A DNA stretch of 64,000 nt, from the NCBI RefSeq assembly GCF_032854445.1, contig NC_088299.1, positions 7,604,324-7,668,323 on the forward strand, in the 5' to 3' direction. Below, piece after piece: positions 34,926 through 47,761 of this stretch (position 1 is the first letter of the stretch; each line of letters opens with the position of its first letter). The notes under the pieces were generated by a model, which saw only the letters and a program-made list of their open reading frames with translations, was not told where the DNA came from and did not search any database. A program made the position numbers and the translations under genes. The stretch comes from Liolophura sinensis (taxonomy: Eukaryota > Mollusca > Polyplacophora > Chitonida > Chitonidae).

Positions 34926-37837
34926 TTTATAACATTCTAATCGGTCATTGTTTCCCGGTGCGGGTACATGATTTGGATCTTACGCTGTTGACGGTGATTG
35001 GCTCATCATGGATAAATGGAATCATGGGTTAAAATATTGGCTTTGTTCACCCTGATAAATGTATATACGGTAAAAATAACTCAATCCGTGCTATCATTGT
35101 TAGCATTAAGTCTGGCATGATCTATAGTGTTTGACTTCAAACGGCAGTCACATGTATATTTGTTCCGATTGATAGAGCGACACGGAATGGGGATTACGTA
35201 GCCGTTCTTTAAATTGAATTTGAATTTCTGATATTTCATTTAAACCACATTGTGGTCGATATTTTTACAAAACACTTGTGCATTGATAGGGATTTAATAT
35301 TGTGTATCCTACTCAAATTACATTTATTCTATAGTGAGAATGACTGCGTTATTAGATCATTACACCGTTCAATATTCAGAGCATCTCCGTGCGTTCGAAG
35401 TGACTCAATCAGTCCACATGGGGCATTTTATCAGAACATATTGTTTTGTTTTACGCAGATAACGGCCAGTTTCAAGGCCAGATAAAACCGGATTAAACCA
35501 CCGAATTTTGGCAACTAACTGGCGAACGTCCAAAACACTTTTGCCCACGCTTTATGTCATATTGGTTAAAGGCAAGTGTTCTGCAAGCAAGTTAATGTGT
35601 GTGGTACTGATCAACAAATAACTTAACCAGTCGATCAGGGCTCTCTAGAGAAACACCAATGGAATAAAAAATAAAACAAATTAGCTTTACACTGATATTC
35701 CACGATTACATTTTTTATATGTGGCTTTGTCCTGTTGTAGAAATGGAGTCTAAGTTTAAACATTGATTTTCAAACCTTTGAAAAGAAACCTTAAACACTT
35801 AGTACTTTGGTCAGAAATGTATACATTCGCAAAGTGTCACTTTCATTTATGTCGTTAGACTGCTTTCCCTGTCTGACATGAACAAAAGCAATGCCCTACA
35901 TACACATATAATCTATTTTTATCAAGGTCAAAAACATAACTCCCGAAAGCATGGATTGCACTTTTTCCTTTGGATATACCAATTTTTTAAATTAGTTTTT
36001 ATTTAATTGAAGCTAACTTGCTGTTTCCTCACGAATTTCAGTATGAGAAAAACCCCACTCAGTGGCATTATTAGCTTTGATCTGAGTTACCTGCGCAAAT
36101 TTTGACATCAATCACGTTCAACAAATGAGATGCGCTCATAATGTGGACGGCATTAAATTGCAGTTATTTATTTCTTTATTTAACTTGATGTTTTACTCAA
36201 GAATATTTCATAATAACGACGGCGGCCAGCATTATGATGGGAAGAAACCAGGCAGTGGCCGGGGGGAACTTAGGAACACTCACAGATTGCTGGTAGACCT
36301 TCCCACATACAGGTGGAGAGGAGACCAGCATGAACTGGACTCACAGCGACAGCATTTGTGAGATGCGCATGGGTCATTGCATGCGCCACTGTCCTCTCGC
36401 TTTGCATCACTATCACAGCTATACATGTGTTAGGTAGAAGTGCCATCATACTTTAGAAATTACAAATGTATCAGGCATCAGTATAAACAAAGCTTGTGAC
36501 AGAGTTTTTGTTCTTTTCTGACCATGACATTGGTGACATGGGCATCGACCGAATGTGATGTGAGAAATGGAAGTGTGTCGCTGAGTAGAAAAAAATCAAC
36601 AATTTTGTCAGGAAATGAAAAAGGAAAGTTACTGTTCTTTTCAGTGCGAGTTCGAGATTTCATATTTCAGATCTTATAATTAGCTATACAGTTTATAACC
36701 TGGCACGATTCAGCAAACCTTAATTTAGAGATAAGCTGATTTATGACGTATTCCTTTGGGAACATTTTCCATATATGTTATTTAAATATTAGTTCAACTC
36801 TTCATTGCATGCATACATATGTGCTTCTTTCGTCATTATGCAGATATGGGTTACAATAAAGTATTTTTCACACATCTAATAAACTTATTCTGTAGGCATG
36901 TGCAGAGTCCGGTAGTATGAGTGGAAAATAAAACTTGATAAAGAAAAGGAAACCACTTTCGCTTATTTGCAATGGTAACAAATGCTCAGGCAGCAAATAA
37001 AGGGTCTCACAGAACATTGGACTTGAACTTGCGTGAGACCAAAGCAATATTGCAATAGATCCATAATTTGTTGTTATTAATGGCCTTGGGAAGACATTTC
37101 CTGTTGGGAGCATTCTCACAAATTTATCAACTCAGAATCAATAATCCTTTGTTCAAACGCGGAGAACAGAAAAAGCATCACATACAAATGAATTAGAGAT
37201 TGAATGAACATGGTTTCAAGGTCTTTAGTACTGAGTGCCTTGTATACAGATGTATCGTCTAATCGATGTCTTCTCATTCAGCACACGTTTTGTTGTGGCA
37301 ATGAGAGTTTAGATAACACAGAACATCAAGTGTCAAACCTCACACGGCAAAAGAAACAATGGAACTGGAGTAAAAATGTTGTTTTTGAAAGCAGAAAGAA
37401 TCTATTTCGTCCGGCCAAGTTTTTACTGAATCATTGGAGATTAAATCGATAGCTGATAATTGATTAAAATCAACAATGAAAAGAAAAAATTCCCAGAAAA
37501 CTAGAAACTTCCGCGATATTTACTGAATGGCAACTTATTTGAGAGACTAGTGGTAAATACAGTAATTTTGATTTCATTAAAGAATAGGGATTTTTTTTGG
37601 CCAAAGTCTACGTTATGTTGCAGAGACACAATGTTGTATCTCACCTGTTTCCTAGAAGCTCATGCGCAGTTGTTGACAGTGGGCAAGGAAAGGTTAACAC
37701 CTGAGCTTGGGTTGTTTGATCGCAGTGACACACCTGGTGAGCGGTCACAAACTAAAGCGAGGGGTTTCAGTCCCGGAGGTGTATTATGCTACGGCTTATC
37801 AGTCGTGTAACCGACATCAAACACCTCAAGCGAATGA
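34926..37837. other. Gene-free stretch with one SINE-A
   Basis: Besides 36171-36395, nothing recognised. Confidence 0.5.
36171..36395 (-). mobile_element. SINE-A
   Basis: TGTTTTACTCAAGAATATTT, GACGGCGGCCAGCATTATG, CCAGCATGAACTGGACTCAC; diverged head. Confidence 0.82.
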
Positions 37838-38160
37838 CGATAACCTATTGGCATAATGACGCTATTGTGCGGGCGCGAGTGCTTTATTTCGCGTATTTCA
37901 GTTTTTAGGACATGCATTGGCATTAGAAATAATCTTGATTTCTTGAATAAAATACGATAACCTATTGGCAACGTGAGTTCCTTATTTCGCGTATTGCACT
38001 ATTTCAGTTTTGAGGACATGCATTGGCATTAGAAATAATTTTGATTTCTTGAATAAAATACGATAACCTATTGGCAATGCGAGTTCCTTATTTCGCGTAT
38101 TGCACTATTTCAGTTTCTAGGACACGCTTAATAATAATCTTAATTTCTTGAATAGAATAG
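37838..38160. repeat. Three tandem units of about 105-117 bp
   Basis: Units begin CGATAACCTATTGGCA at 37838, 37955 and 38061. Each carries TTATTTCGCGTATT, CAGTTTTTAGGACATGCATT (or close variant) and TTGATTTCTTGAATA. The third is diverged at its end. Lies about 80 bp before LTR copy 2. Confidence 0.85.
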
Positions 38161-38242
38161 TTATTTAGCAGAAGGCAGTCAGACATGTACAGTAATGATG
38201 ATTCAAAATCTATAAACTGACATTTTTATGTTCAGAGAGTGC

Positions 38243-38904
38243 TGTCTGCCTCTACCTTAGAATATTCCAGAATGCGCTCAGTTCGGTTCCTATTTGTTTA
38301 CATCAAGTGTTCAGGAATTTTCTTATTCTGGACAATTCCACCAGGCTATATAAGACGGGAGAGAACAGAGAACGGAGAACGGAGAATTATTGAGAGCTTG
38401 GATGCTTTTGCTGTGTATTACTTTAGTAGGCCATTTGTGCTGAATTTTGGTGTCTCTGTAGCCTCTGGCTTTGTTATATCCTATCTCCACCGAGCACTTG
38501 TTCAGTCTGAACGTGTATGTTTAATTTGTGCTCTTGCATACACAGTGCTTATTAGTACACGGACCCTGTGTGTGGAATTTTGTGTATATTTCGTCGTACC
38601 CTCAGTTATACTGTGGATTTTCCCTCTTGTGAATTTGCCTCTGAGCATTTATGCCTGTGTGGTATATATATTGTGGAATATATGCGTCCGTTTGGACTTG
38701 ACACCGTAAGTACTTTAGTATTTGTATAGATACTGCTATCCTTTCTTGTTAAACTTAAGTACTTTAGTATTTGTATAAGTCTTATTATCTGTTCTTGTTA
38801 AGCTAATAAATTGTTGTAAAATAAAATCTGCTGGTTTTGGTTACTTTTTTGTGCGGCTAAACTGTCGTGTATTTCGAACAAGCCATCTCTTTATAATACA
38901 GGCA
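38243..38904 (+). mobile_element. LTR-like repeat, copy 2
   Basis: About 660 bp, same organisation as 23295-23924: TGTCTG start, GGCTATATAAG promoter, repeated TTTAGTATTTGTATA strings, AATAAA signals, TTATAATACAGGCA end. Carries a 156-codon hydrophobic open reading beginning just upstream (38239-38709). No internal retroelement genes nearby, so a truncated or partial element. Confidence 0.6.
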
Positions 38905-41900
38905 GTTTGGGTCGTAGCAATGGTAGAATACAAATGTGTACATATGTGGCAGTAGGAAACGCTGCCTGACTGCATGGTAATATGCAAATTTCCATGGCCT
39001 GCGAGGTGGGAAAGGTGCATTTCTGTTCTGTATAAAAGGAGAATGAACAAAGTTTGCTATGCGGAAAACCCTATTAATTTATTCTCTGTCTCTATTTGTT
39101 GTTGTATTTTCTCAGGCAGTACATGTGAAAAAGCAAGGTATAATCTCAAGGATATGATTTGAACTCTCAATGACCAGACTCCTTTATCCACGGCTTATCA
39201 CAGCTGTTGAACAATACGCAAAATAAAACAACAGTAGTGCCAGCAGTTCAGTACCAGAGGCGAAGACGGCATCGCTTATGGGGCTTTCGATCACTGTTAG
39301 TTCTTGATAAACGTTTAGAAGTTCAAAGTGTAACCACAATACATGCCTCAAGTAATATAGGACCATGTTGTACAAGGGGTTTTTTGTCGCATTATTTCTC
39401 ACTAATGACAAGTGTGATGACAAAGAGTGGTTAGGCATTGGAGGTATGGCCTTCACCCATTATTAAAGGGACAGCACGACATGATTGGACAATGCCCTAT
39501 CACAACGAGGCTTTGGCGTACTATGACATCAGTAGTTTTAAGCTGAGAACAACGGACAGTGTTCTAGAGGACAGAGGCACAATTATGTGTCTATGTGTAT
39601 ATATATATACTGGTTCCTCGATGAAGAGAGAGAGAAAGAGAGCGCGCACTGTCTCCAAAATAATGTTTGAAACTGCAAGTATATTTAACGCAAAATTTAT
39701 TACAAGCACGCATATATTCAGAATGAGTATAGTACTAGGACCGATTAAATACAATGTGATCTAAAACGAATAAAGGTGAAAATCTAAGACGGTAAACAAC
39801 AGAGAACACGTGATCGATGATGACTTCGAGAGAAACTAGGGTAGGGATCAACTGACCACTTCATATACTTGAAGGGTGTATTTCTGAAGACTCAAGAAAG
39901 CACAGTGTCGAGCATCGAAAAATTGTGTATGTAAATCCTAAAATAATGACGTCAACGCACACTACCATTCTTCAGATAACCAAAAGGTATTAATGACAGT
40001 ACACAGAATTCCAAAAGGACTCAGTAATCATAACCCTCATTCCTACAAGGGCATACGCCGCTCTCAAGGTTCGGTTTACATCACTGCAAGTTTTGTATTG
40101 AAATCTTGAACAGCCCCATGGTCATTGGGGTCACGGTGATTGGACAGGAAATGATGTCACAAAGGCACAAAAACTTTATCCCAACCGTTGTTTTTAATTA
40201 TACTGTATACACATACATTCTCGTTATCTAAAGTATGCACAATATCATTCTAACCGACATCTGAAACAATCTTATTCATCAATGCTGATTAAGTAGTTCC
40301 GCGCAAGGACACTAGTGATGAGGCTTAGCCTAAACAAGCCCACGTGCCTCACACAGGCTCCAGAATATCAAGCTTGTATGGTGGTGGCAGTGAAGTAGAG
40401 CGAGCGTAGAGAGCGGCACATGCACGGTAAGGATTATGCGTGGTGACATTACACTAATCCTTCATCATCAGATCTCCAAAGGGGCTTAGTGACAGTAGAA
40501 ATATTTGTGTTGTTTGTGAAATACGTGTCATCAGCAACAAATCTTTTAATGGGACACCGCACTAGCGCTCGCAGTGAGGTTTATCACAAACATGTGTTCA
40601 TTGAACCATGTGTTGTTATTCCCGTGTCTGTGACCGGTCGACGTCGGCCCCTGTTTACACGGATTAACGAGTGATTAGTGTTGACAAGTATGTTAAGTGC
40701 AGGCAATTAAAATGTGAGAAATGCTTTAAGAGTGGCACGTTATGTCAGCCTATTAAATCATCTTGACTTTAATATTATTTTAATTATTATGCTTTTCTAA
40801 AGAGTTATTTCCTGTATCGTCTAATTATGAAGGCGGAAATAAAGTATAAAAAGGTAGGTATGTAGGGAATTTAACCGTTTGAAGGTGACTTGCACTTTTT
40901 CACCCACTTCAAGGGGCAAAGGTATCAAAATATCATCATCGATTGAACTATTCAGGATAATGTGAAATAAATTTCCACGAATAAACCTTCTTATATTTCC
41001 ACAACCCTAATTCTGTGCTTATGGCGGCCCTCTTGCAGGTTCCAGTAAGAATGTCGCTGGCCGGCGCAACATGATTAACATTTAGTCTACATCGTATAGA
41101 CTTCCTTCACATTATTCCTGCATACTCAAGAGAAGCCCTTGCAAAACTCATAAATTCCAAGTACTTTCTATTCAAACGATATTCATGGCCCCTGAAATAC
41201 ATACATTCTTGTTCGAATGATGCGAATAACATAATGTTGAAGTTGTGAGGTACAATTATCCAGGTATTAATCCCAAAGGATTTCATCTTCATCAATAACG
41301 ATGAAAGGCTATCCAGATATCAAAAAAGATTAAGATCTCTTTGACGTCATCGAAAGCCAAATATTAAAAAGTCGAACAGCTAAAGAGTGGTTTAAGCTCC
41401 TAGTTTACAGTAGCTATCTTTCGGGTCCGTATCATATGACAATCTACTCTTTCATTTTACTCTTTCAGAAATGATATTTCGGTCTTAATTGTCTTTCCCC
41501 TACAAAACAGTCTCGCAGTCGGATGACAAATGACAACAAGCTCCAGGCTATTAGGAAGTGCTCTTCTAATTAATCTTAAGGAAAGCCTTGGTGTGAACAA
41601 TATGCATCATTCGTGAATGCAGTATATCAAGTAATATGGTTTCCGGGTTCTAAATGTAGGACCCATTTTGCTTACGTCACCGTCTCACAATTGTTTTTTT
41701 TTGTAGGGGGGGGGGGGGGGGGCCTTTTCACCATGTGACCTTGAGCTGAATAGAAGTATTGTTATCAAAGAATTACTTGCAAAATTCGAAACACGGACTT
41801 TGTAATCCAAGGTAAGGGTTTTGCCCGGAAATCAGTCCGCCGTTTTAAGGCCTGTGTGAGAGAACTGTCCGATTGTAGGCAAATTATCTCACGAATAGAC

Positions 41901-44365
41901 CGCAACTTTTCCTGTTGATTTCATTTGAATTTCCGTAGCGCACGACAGTGTCTGGAAATAAATGACAGATTGACCAATGTCAGTGAAAATCAAATAATAT
42001 GTGAGAAGTGTGGGGCTGCTGCATCTAAATTCTTATTTTTCTGTGGTGACGAGAACAAGAAGAGTGAATTTAAGATCAGTCGGTTTTGTAACGCATTCCA
42101 TTTATTTATTGATTTGCTGAACGCGATACTCCAGATTGTTTTATTAACGCGATGACGCTCAGTTTTATTTCAGCACGAGTGAAACCGTGCCTGGGGTAAA
42201 CCTCCGACCACGAGCTGTCTGGTGATATTACACGCCACAGAGATAAATGCATATCATATTGTACAAGAAAAGTGGCATTCAAAGGGCATTATATCACGCA
42301 AACAGCTCTAAGAGCGGTGCCCACAGTTTATTATCCAAGCGGCCCCAAGGACATTCAGAACGGGAAAATCTACAAATTCTCTGATTTAGACCGGATTTGA
42401 AAGTACGCCTTTTTTGGAACGGTCTTCTGTAATGTTAGTTAGTAGGTTTACCTCCAGTCAAAGTTAGATGGTTAGAGTTTCTCTTTACTTTGTAAGCAGC
42501 ACACCCGCGCTCGATATTGAGTTGAATTAGGCTTAATCTTCTTAGTCTTAAAGACTTTACAGTCGCTAGCATGAAGACAAAGACCAGATGCTAGTCGTCG
42601 ATGTGTCATTATATCATTACTAGGAGAGGTGTCAAGACTAGCGTCTTTGGAATAGTGTTCCACTGAGGAAGCTAAACATATGTAATACAGGGTGAGGTGG
42701 CGAGGTGGCAAGTTGGATAGACTCGTTTCATTACCTCGCTATCCCGCTGCGTAGTTTCCCCGGCTTGTATTAGAAAGGTCAAAATAACAAAATAGCTAAA
42801 TTTCCTATATCGCTTTCCACAGCCACTCAAATAGGACATCATTTACAAAGCCCATCGGCAAAAATTGGTAATTCTAGCTTCCAATCCCAATAAAATTGCT
42901 TGTGGAACAGAAGTGAACAGTCTTTTTTAAACAAATTAGTTTAGAGAAGCCAATGACAACAGGACAATACCACCACATACATTTGGAGCTTATCTAACCA
43001 AGGGGGTTTGCTATATATACTTTGATGCTCAAGAACGTACTCTGTTTTGATGAAATTTTTCCACCTACAGACATATCAGCTCAGACGTGTAAGAAATCGT
43101 ATCTTTAACAACCCTCGAAACTGTCTCATGGTTTTGTTGACAAACGACGTTGTTGACAAGGATGTTGTTGATAACATGGGCTGCAATAACGTTACTTGAT
43201 TGGCTCTAATGATGTCTCGCGATGAGGTGACATCTACAATCCCCACACAGTTCGAAGGCCAAGGTGAAGTCGCTCATGAACATCGTACGAGTTGTTTCTT
43301 AATGGAGGGTCGACCAATGAGATACGTGCAGAAGTAAATATGTTTTAGAATGCTAGAAACGCAGATCGCCGTCTAAAAAAAAATGTTAAGAGCAACATTG
43401 AACATCCACAAGCAGACAATCAATCATTTATACTGATTGTAACACGACGACCCAGAAGCACATCATCTCATGTCGCTGTGACCTATGGGTGAAGGGTGTG
43501 CCCGGTGAGGGCGACAGACCAGAGTGGCTACATATATTTCACAACAGTCTAATATTAAGGACGTTTTATTTCAAACTAGTACAGTGGAGAAGTACACAGT
43601 TTCCCTTTTGCTGGTTCCAAGGCTACGCCTTAGCTGTAAATATTTCTCACTAGAAGGATTTACTTTGCGCTGTCCCTGCACGTTCTAGGGACACACATAT
43701 ATACACACGCACGCTAATTATACTATACCGCTTCAGTGACATCCTCAGTAGATCCTATGAAGACATATTCAGTCAAACATGAACAAACGTATTCCCTCCT
43801 TTTTCTTTTTGATCCGTGCATGCGCAGCCCGTAGTGCGCGAAATGTGAGGGAATGAGATTGCCTCATCTACTAAACAAAGTGCCGTAACAAACATGTTCA
43901 CTATGTAAAAATCCAAGTCTGACTGGCCTATGAAAACACGGCGGTTCGACGGTTCAGTACAACCCGCCGTTCGTCACGTTTTTGCTATCATGGTTAATTT
44001 AAGACACAAATATTTTTTTCAGTGACTCCATTATGCCCTTAGGCACCAACTGCATAAGCGTTCTACTGCTTGGGCAAGCAGGCATGACCAGTCTTCAGAT
44101 CTTCGCACAATGCATTTATATGGTGCACTTACCTTTATTTAGCCTTAACATCTTAAATATACAATAGATGCACGACTGACGTAACTCTTGCGTTTATAAT
44201 AAATTCTAACCACACTGACTGTACATGAGAAAAGTCAGAACAGTTTTTACTTTATATTAGGTAAAATCTCTGTGTATTTAACTCACAATGTTTAAATCAC
44301 AGAGTTGGCTGTGCCAAAGATATGACTTAACCAGGTAAGTCTATATCAGTCAGAAGCTGACATGA
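38905..44365. other. Long gene-free stretch
   Basis: The largest repeat-poor part of the window; one G-tract, no SINEs seen. CTATATATAC at 43011-43020 is TATA-like but has no convincing downstream exon. Confidence 0.45.
41707..41722. repeat. G-tract
   Basis: About 16 consecutive Gs preceded by a T-run. Confidence 0.9.
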
Positions 44366-44569
44366 CCCGTATCAGTATAATGGCTCGGGCGGGGCGGCTT
44401 ACTTGCCTTTGGTAAGTCGTCTCAGTGAAGCAGCACTAGATAAAAGAGCGGTGGAAATCCGTCCAGCAACAAGGAGGTACATTACATGCACTCTAAGGAT
44501 TCCTTCGTCGTCATATGACTGAAAAATTGTTAAGCATGACGTTAAACCCCAAGCACTCACTCACTCACT
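44366..44569 (+). mobile_element. SINE-B, 5'-truncated with target-site duplication
   Basis: Begins at CCCGTATCAGTATAATGGC, ends (CACT)n. CAGAAGCTGACAT (44351-44363) and CAGATGCTGACAT (44570-44582) flank it. Confidence 0.9.
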
Positions 44570-44670
44570 CAGATGCTGACATATGATTCGTTGTTTGTTG
44601 GGCGATTTGTTGTGTAGCGTTTATTCAAAATCGACAGCAACTGTTTTAAGGTTAATTTTACATGAACATT

Positions 44671-44800
44671 GGTTTATTTTTTGATTGGTGTTTTACACCG
44701 CTCGCAAGAATATTTCACTTATTCGACGGCTGTCAGCACTGTGGTGGAAGAAAACCGAGCAGAGTCCGGGTAAACCCACGACCAACCCCAGGCTGCTGAC
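44671..44800 (-). mobile_element. SINE-A 3' half
   Basis: GATTGGTGTTTTACACCGCT through ACCCACGACCAACCCCAGG. Confidence 0.78.
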
Positions 44801-45369
44801 TTGTACATTGGTGGTTAAAGCCTTACTTAGGAAATATTTACGTCGGTCAGGTGTGCTATGGACTGCGTAAAGTGGACAGACCGCAGGTAAAACCTTCAGT
44901 CGGATTTGTATCACAACCATCATTACCACAGCAACAACAACGTGTAGATTGAGAGATGAGTTGAACCAAGACCGTGATTTCAGATCCCGTGAACGATCTT
45001 AGATTTAAGTGGAAATTTCAGATCACTTTAAAATTGTTTTTTTCTGATGTAACAAGGTCAAAATATTGCTTGAAAACTTAAATTCGTGGTTAGTTATTGT
45101 ACATCAAATTTCTGCAAAAATAACGGAAATGAACATACCAAATTTAATGATTAAAATGTGACTTAAATCTAATTCCCGGGACAAGAAGTCTTACTGGCGA
45201 GATTGTTTGCCTTTCCACCAGGAAATAAACTTTATAAGACTTCCCTTTCGTGAACAGTGAAATTACCCCTTGTGTAGTAAACAATTATAACGAGTAAATG
45301 TAGGGCGAATGCAAAAAAAAGTTAATTTGATTGTTTTTATAGCATTTTATCAAGTACTGCGTACGTGTT

Positions 45370-45485
45370 CCTGTCATTCATGAAAAGACAACATACAGTC
45401 CGGGATATTACGCATGCTTGGATGAGCATTCAGAAAGATGCGCGCTTGACTAGCAGCTGGAAGTCCACATACGCTACAAATAAAG
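45370..45485 (+). other. Tentative non-coding first exon of receptor 3
   Basis: A near-perfect donor AAAG|GTAAGT lies at 45485/45486, 953 bp before the acceptor at 46438. A TTTTTATAG string at 45336-45341 could be a TATA element. There is no clear similarity to the first exons of receptors 1 and 2, so this is a guess from splice signals alone. Confidence 0.25.
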
Positions 45486-46256
45486 GTAAGTGGCGTGTCA
45501 TATAGATCATCTATAAGAGTTTGCCTAAATGTTTGAGTTGGTCAGAGTTAGCCATGTCAAAACAGTGACCATTTTAGGATGCATCCTTGCATCATGTTTC
45601 GCTTGCCTAAGGGACCATTTGACTTATTATTGTATATTTCGTTGCACTCAAAATTAACTCTGTATTACACAGTTCAAATGAATTAGGCCCAAAGATTTGA
45701 GATGTACTGAGCTACCGAACGGCACATTACGTGTAGCTGTATTAATACAGAAATATCCAGTTGCGATTGTACATGGTAAACCTGAAGGCATTGCACAAAG
45801 TTGTGGCTTATGTCAATCACCAAGTCACATGGTGAAAAGTCACACTGGTCGAAATTGCTCAAATGCAGTTTAAAATGAGCCGTACACTGTATGCGTACTT
45901 GTTTCATTACCTCGTTTGTAACTTTTGTAAATGTTTAAAATTTTGGCTGCCCATTTTGCACATGATATTGAACTGTCGGAAAAGGCTTCAACCTTTTTTG
46001 TCCTGTAACATACACAGATGGGTCTGGGAAAAGTGTACCAAAGAGCCACTGAGTGAGAGTCTGAGATACGTATGCCTAAAAAAACAAATAGCGGTATTAC
46101 GTTTGCACATAGTATCGAAAGTGAATTTCTTTTAACACAGTGACCCAACAAGTTTCATCCTGAGTAATGGTCATGATTCGTCGAGAGGCACGACTTATTT
46201 ACTTCTTTAAGAAATACCGGTATGCATTTATATTCTGGACATACATTATTTTCTGC

Positions 46257-46398
46257 TGCCAGCAGTCGGATGATCGTGGGTTTCACCCAAGTCCTGTGCG
46301 GTTTCCTCACACAGTAATGCTGGTCGTCGTCATATAAATGAAATATTTTTGAGTACAGCGTAAAATTCCGGTCAAATAAATAAATAAATAAATAAACA
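46257..46398 (+). mobile_element. SINE-A, 5'-truncated, just upstream of the receptor 3 acceptor
   Basis: GATCGTGGGTTTCACCC through GAGTACAGCGTAAAATTC and (AAAT)n tail. Ends about 40 bp before the splice acceptor at 46438. Confidence 0.83.
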
Positions 46399-46417
46399 AA
46401 TATATGAATATATTATT

Positions 46418-46441
46418 TTTTCATATGTTTCCTTTCAGACA
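46418..46441 (+). other. 3' splice site directly before the receptor 3 ATG
   Basis: A T-rich tract then CCTTTCAG ending at 46438, followed by ACA and the ATG. Implies that nearly all of the 5'UTR is on an upstream exon. Confidence 0.65.
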
Positions 46442-47761
46442 ATGCAAGGGTCACAGAGACAAATACCCAAGAAATCGGTGATGTTTGCTATGTACCTCTC
46501 TCTTGGGGTGACCGTTTTACAAGCAAAGCAAGAAATTATCCAGCGACCTTTTTGCCACGAAAGTATAACAGAAGTACTAAATGATTTCATGATGCTATAT
46601 GGTAACAATTCCAGCTTGAACACAAGGGTAACAGACGTAGAGCCGGCTCCTGAAAACACTACGGTAGACTGTTCAAACAATACTTCATATGAGAATTCAC
46701 AAGGGTTGCTACAATTTGAGAAAGGGATTCCAGACTGGAAAAAAACTTTCAACGAAATTCAGTATTTTATAATAGGAATATACTTTCCAACTGTTGCAAT
46801 TTCAGCGATCATAGGAAATGTGATCATTTTGTCAGTTCTACGCAAAGATGTTCTACAGTCCAGTTCATCGGTCTATCTTACTGGTCTGGCCGTGGCGGAC
46901 GTGATTTTCCTTATAAACTATTCTCCAAAAACATTCAGTGCCTTTGAGAAAGTTGTGGCCAGCCGGACGTACCATACATTTAGAGCCTTTTGGATAAGCT
47001 ACTTTTTCCCTTTGGTAAGCGTTTGCCATACCGCTGCCGTTTGGGTAACTATTTCCTTTACCGTAGAACGGTATGTCGCAATAGCGTATCCACTTAAGGT
47101 TCAGAAGTACTCTACGAAAACTCGTGCCAAACTGGCCGTCACTGGAGCATATGTTTTCGCCATTGTAGCTAACGCTCTCCGATTTTTTCGCCGCCATGTT
47201 GTGAAGAAGATCGACCCAGTTACACAAAATATATACTACTCGTATATTTTCACAGACATTGGTCGTGACAAAACGCTAACCGCTTTGGTATTTTGGTCGT
47301 ATCTTGTGCTAGTGATAATTCTGCCTTTTATCATTTTGATCAGCCTGAATTCGGCTATTATCTGGAAGATATGGTTAGCGCGGAAGAATAGGCTAAAAAT
47401 GGCCGAAAAGAACCCTGCTAAAAATGTTGGGGCGAAATCTCGCGAGACGCAGATCACCCGGATGTTGGTTTCCATAGTGCTTGCCTTCTTGCTGTGTAAT
47501 GCTGTTGCGGCGGCGGGGTCTATCTGGGTTGGTCTAAATGGCGCTAATAGTATCTACACCACCCGAGATCCCGGTGTTTACTACATGTTTTTGTTTGGAC
47601 CGGCTTTGTATATTACCAACCCACTGGTTAACTGTATCCTCTACACAGCCTGCAATTCAGCTATGAGAGAAGGCATCAAGAATCTCTCTTGTGCTAGACG
47701 TTTACTTCCAAAAAGTCCAAGTATTAAACCGACAGCTGCAATGAGATCAATCCAGTGCTAG
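46442..47761 (+). CDS. Receptor 3: class A GPCR, FMRFamide-receptor-like
   Basis: A 439-residue single-exon receptor with the same fold as receptors 1 and 2 but more diverged. The acceptor TTTCCTTTCAG ends at 46438, only 3 nt before the first ATG. A second in-frame ATG at 46481 (M14) sits directly before a hydrophobic signal-like stretch, so it may be the real start. The N-terminus has two cysteines (38 and 77) and sequons around N55, N72 and N80. TM1 has GN (about 125-126), TM2 AD, TM3 ends in a canonical ERY at 209-211, and TM4 ends RFFRR. ECL2 keeps DPVTxxxYYS, SRETQITRML precedes TM6, TM6 has CNAVAAAG and TM7 NPLVNCILY. No Cys at 3.25 or in ECL2. The tail is short and basic with a Cys after helix 8 and a terminal Cys. 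No canonical polyadenylation signal seen close by. Function as for the other receptors; ligand unknown. Confidence 0.92.
   Translation: MQGSQRQIPKKSVMFAMYLSLGVTVLQAKQEIIQRPFCHESITEVLNDFMMLYGNNSSLNTRVTDVEPAPENTTVDCSNNTSYENSQGLLQFEKGIPDWKKTFNEIQYFIIGIYFPTVAISAIIGNVIILSVLRKDVLQSSSSVYLTGLAVADVIFLINYSPKTFSAFEKVVASRTYHTFRAFWISYFFPLVSVCHTAAVWVTISFTVERYVAIAYPLKVQKYSTKTRAKLAVTGAYVFAIVANALRFFRRHVVKKIDPVTQNIYYSYIFTDIGRDKTLTALVFWSYLVLVIILPFIILISLNSAIIWKIWLARKNRLKMAEKNPAKNVGAKSRETQITRMLVSIVLAFLLCNAVAAAGSIWVGLNGANSIYTTRDPGVYYMFLFGPALYITNPLVNCILYTACNSAMREGIKNLSCARRLLPKSPSIKPTAAMRSIQC

Noticed and set aside
38239-38709. 156-codon ORF as a host membrane protein
   Set aside because: It lies wholly in an LTR-like repeat; kept only as a finding about the repeat.
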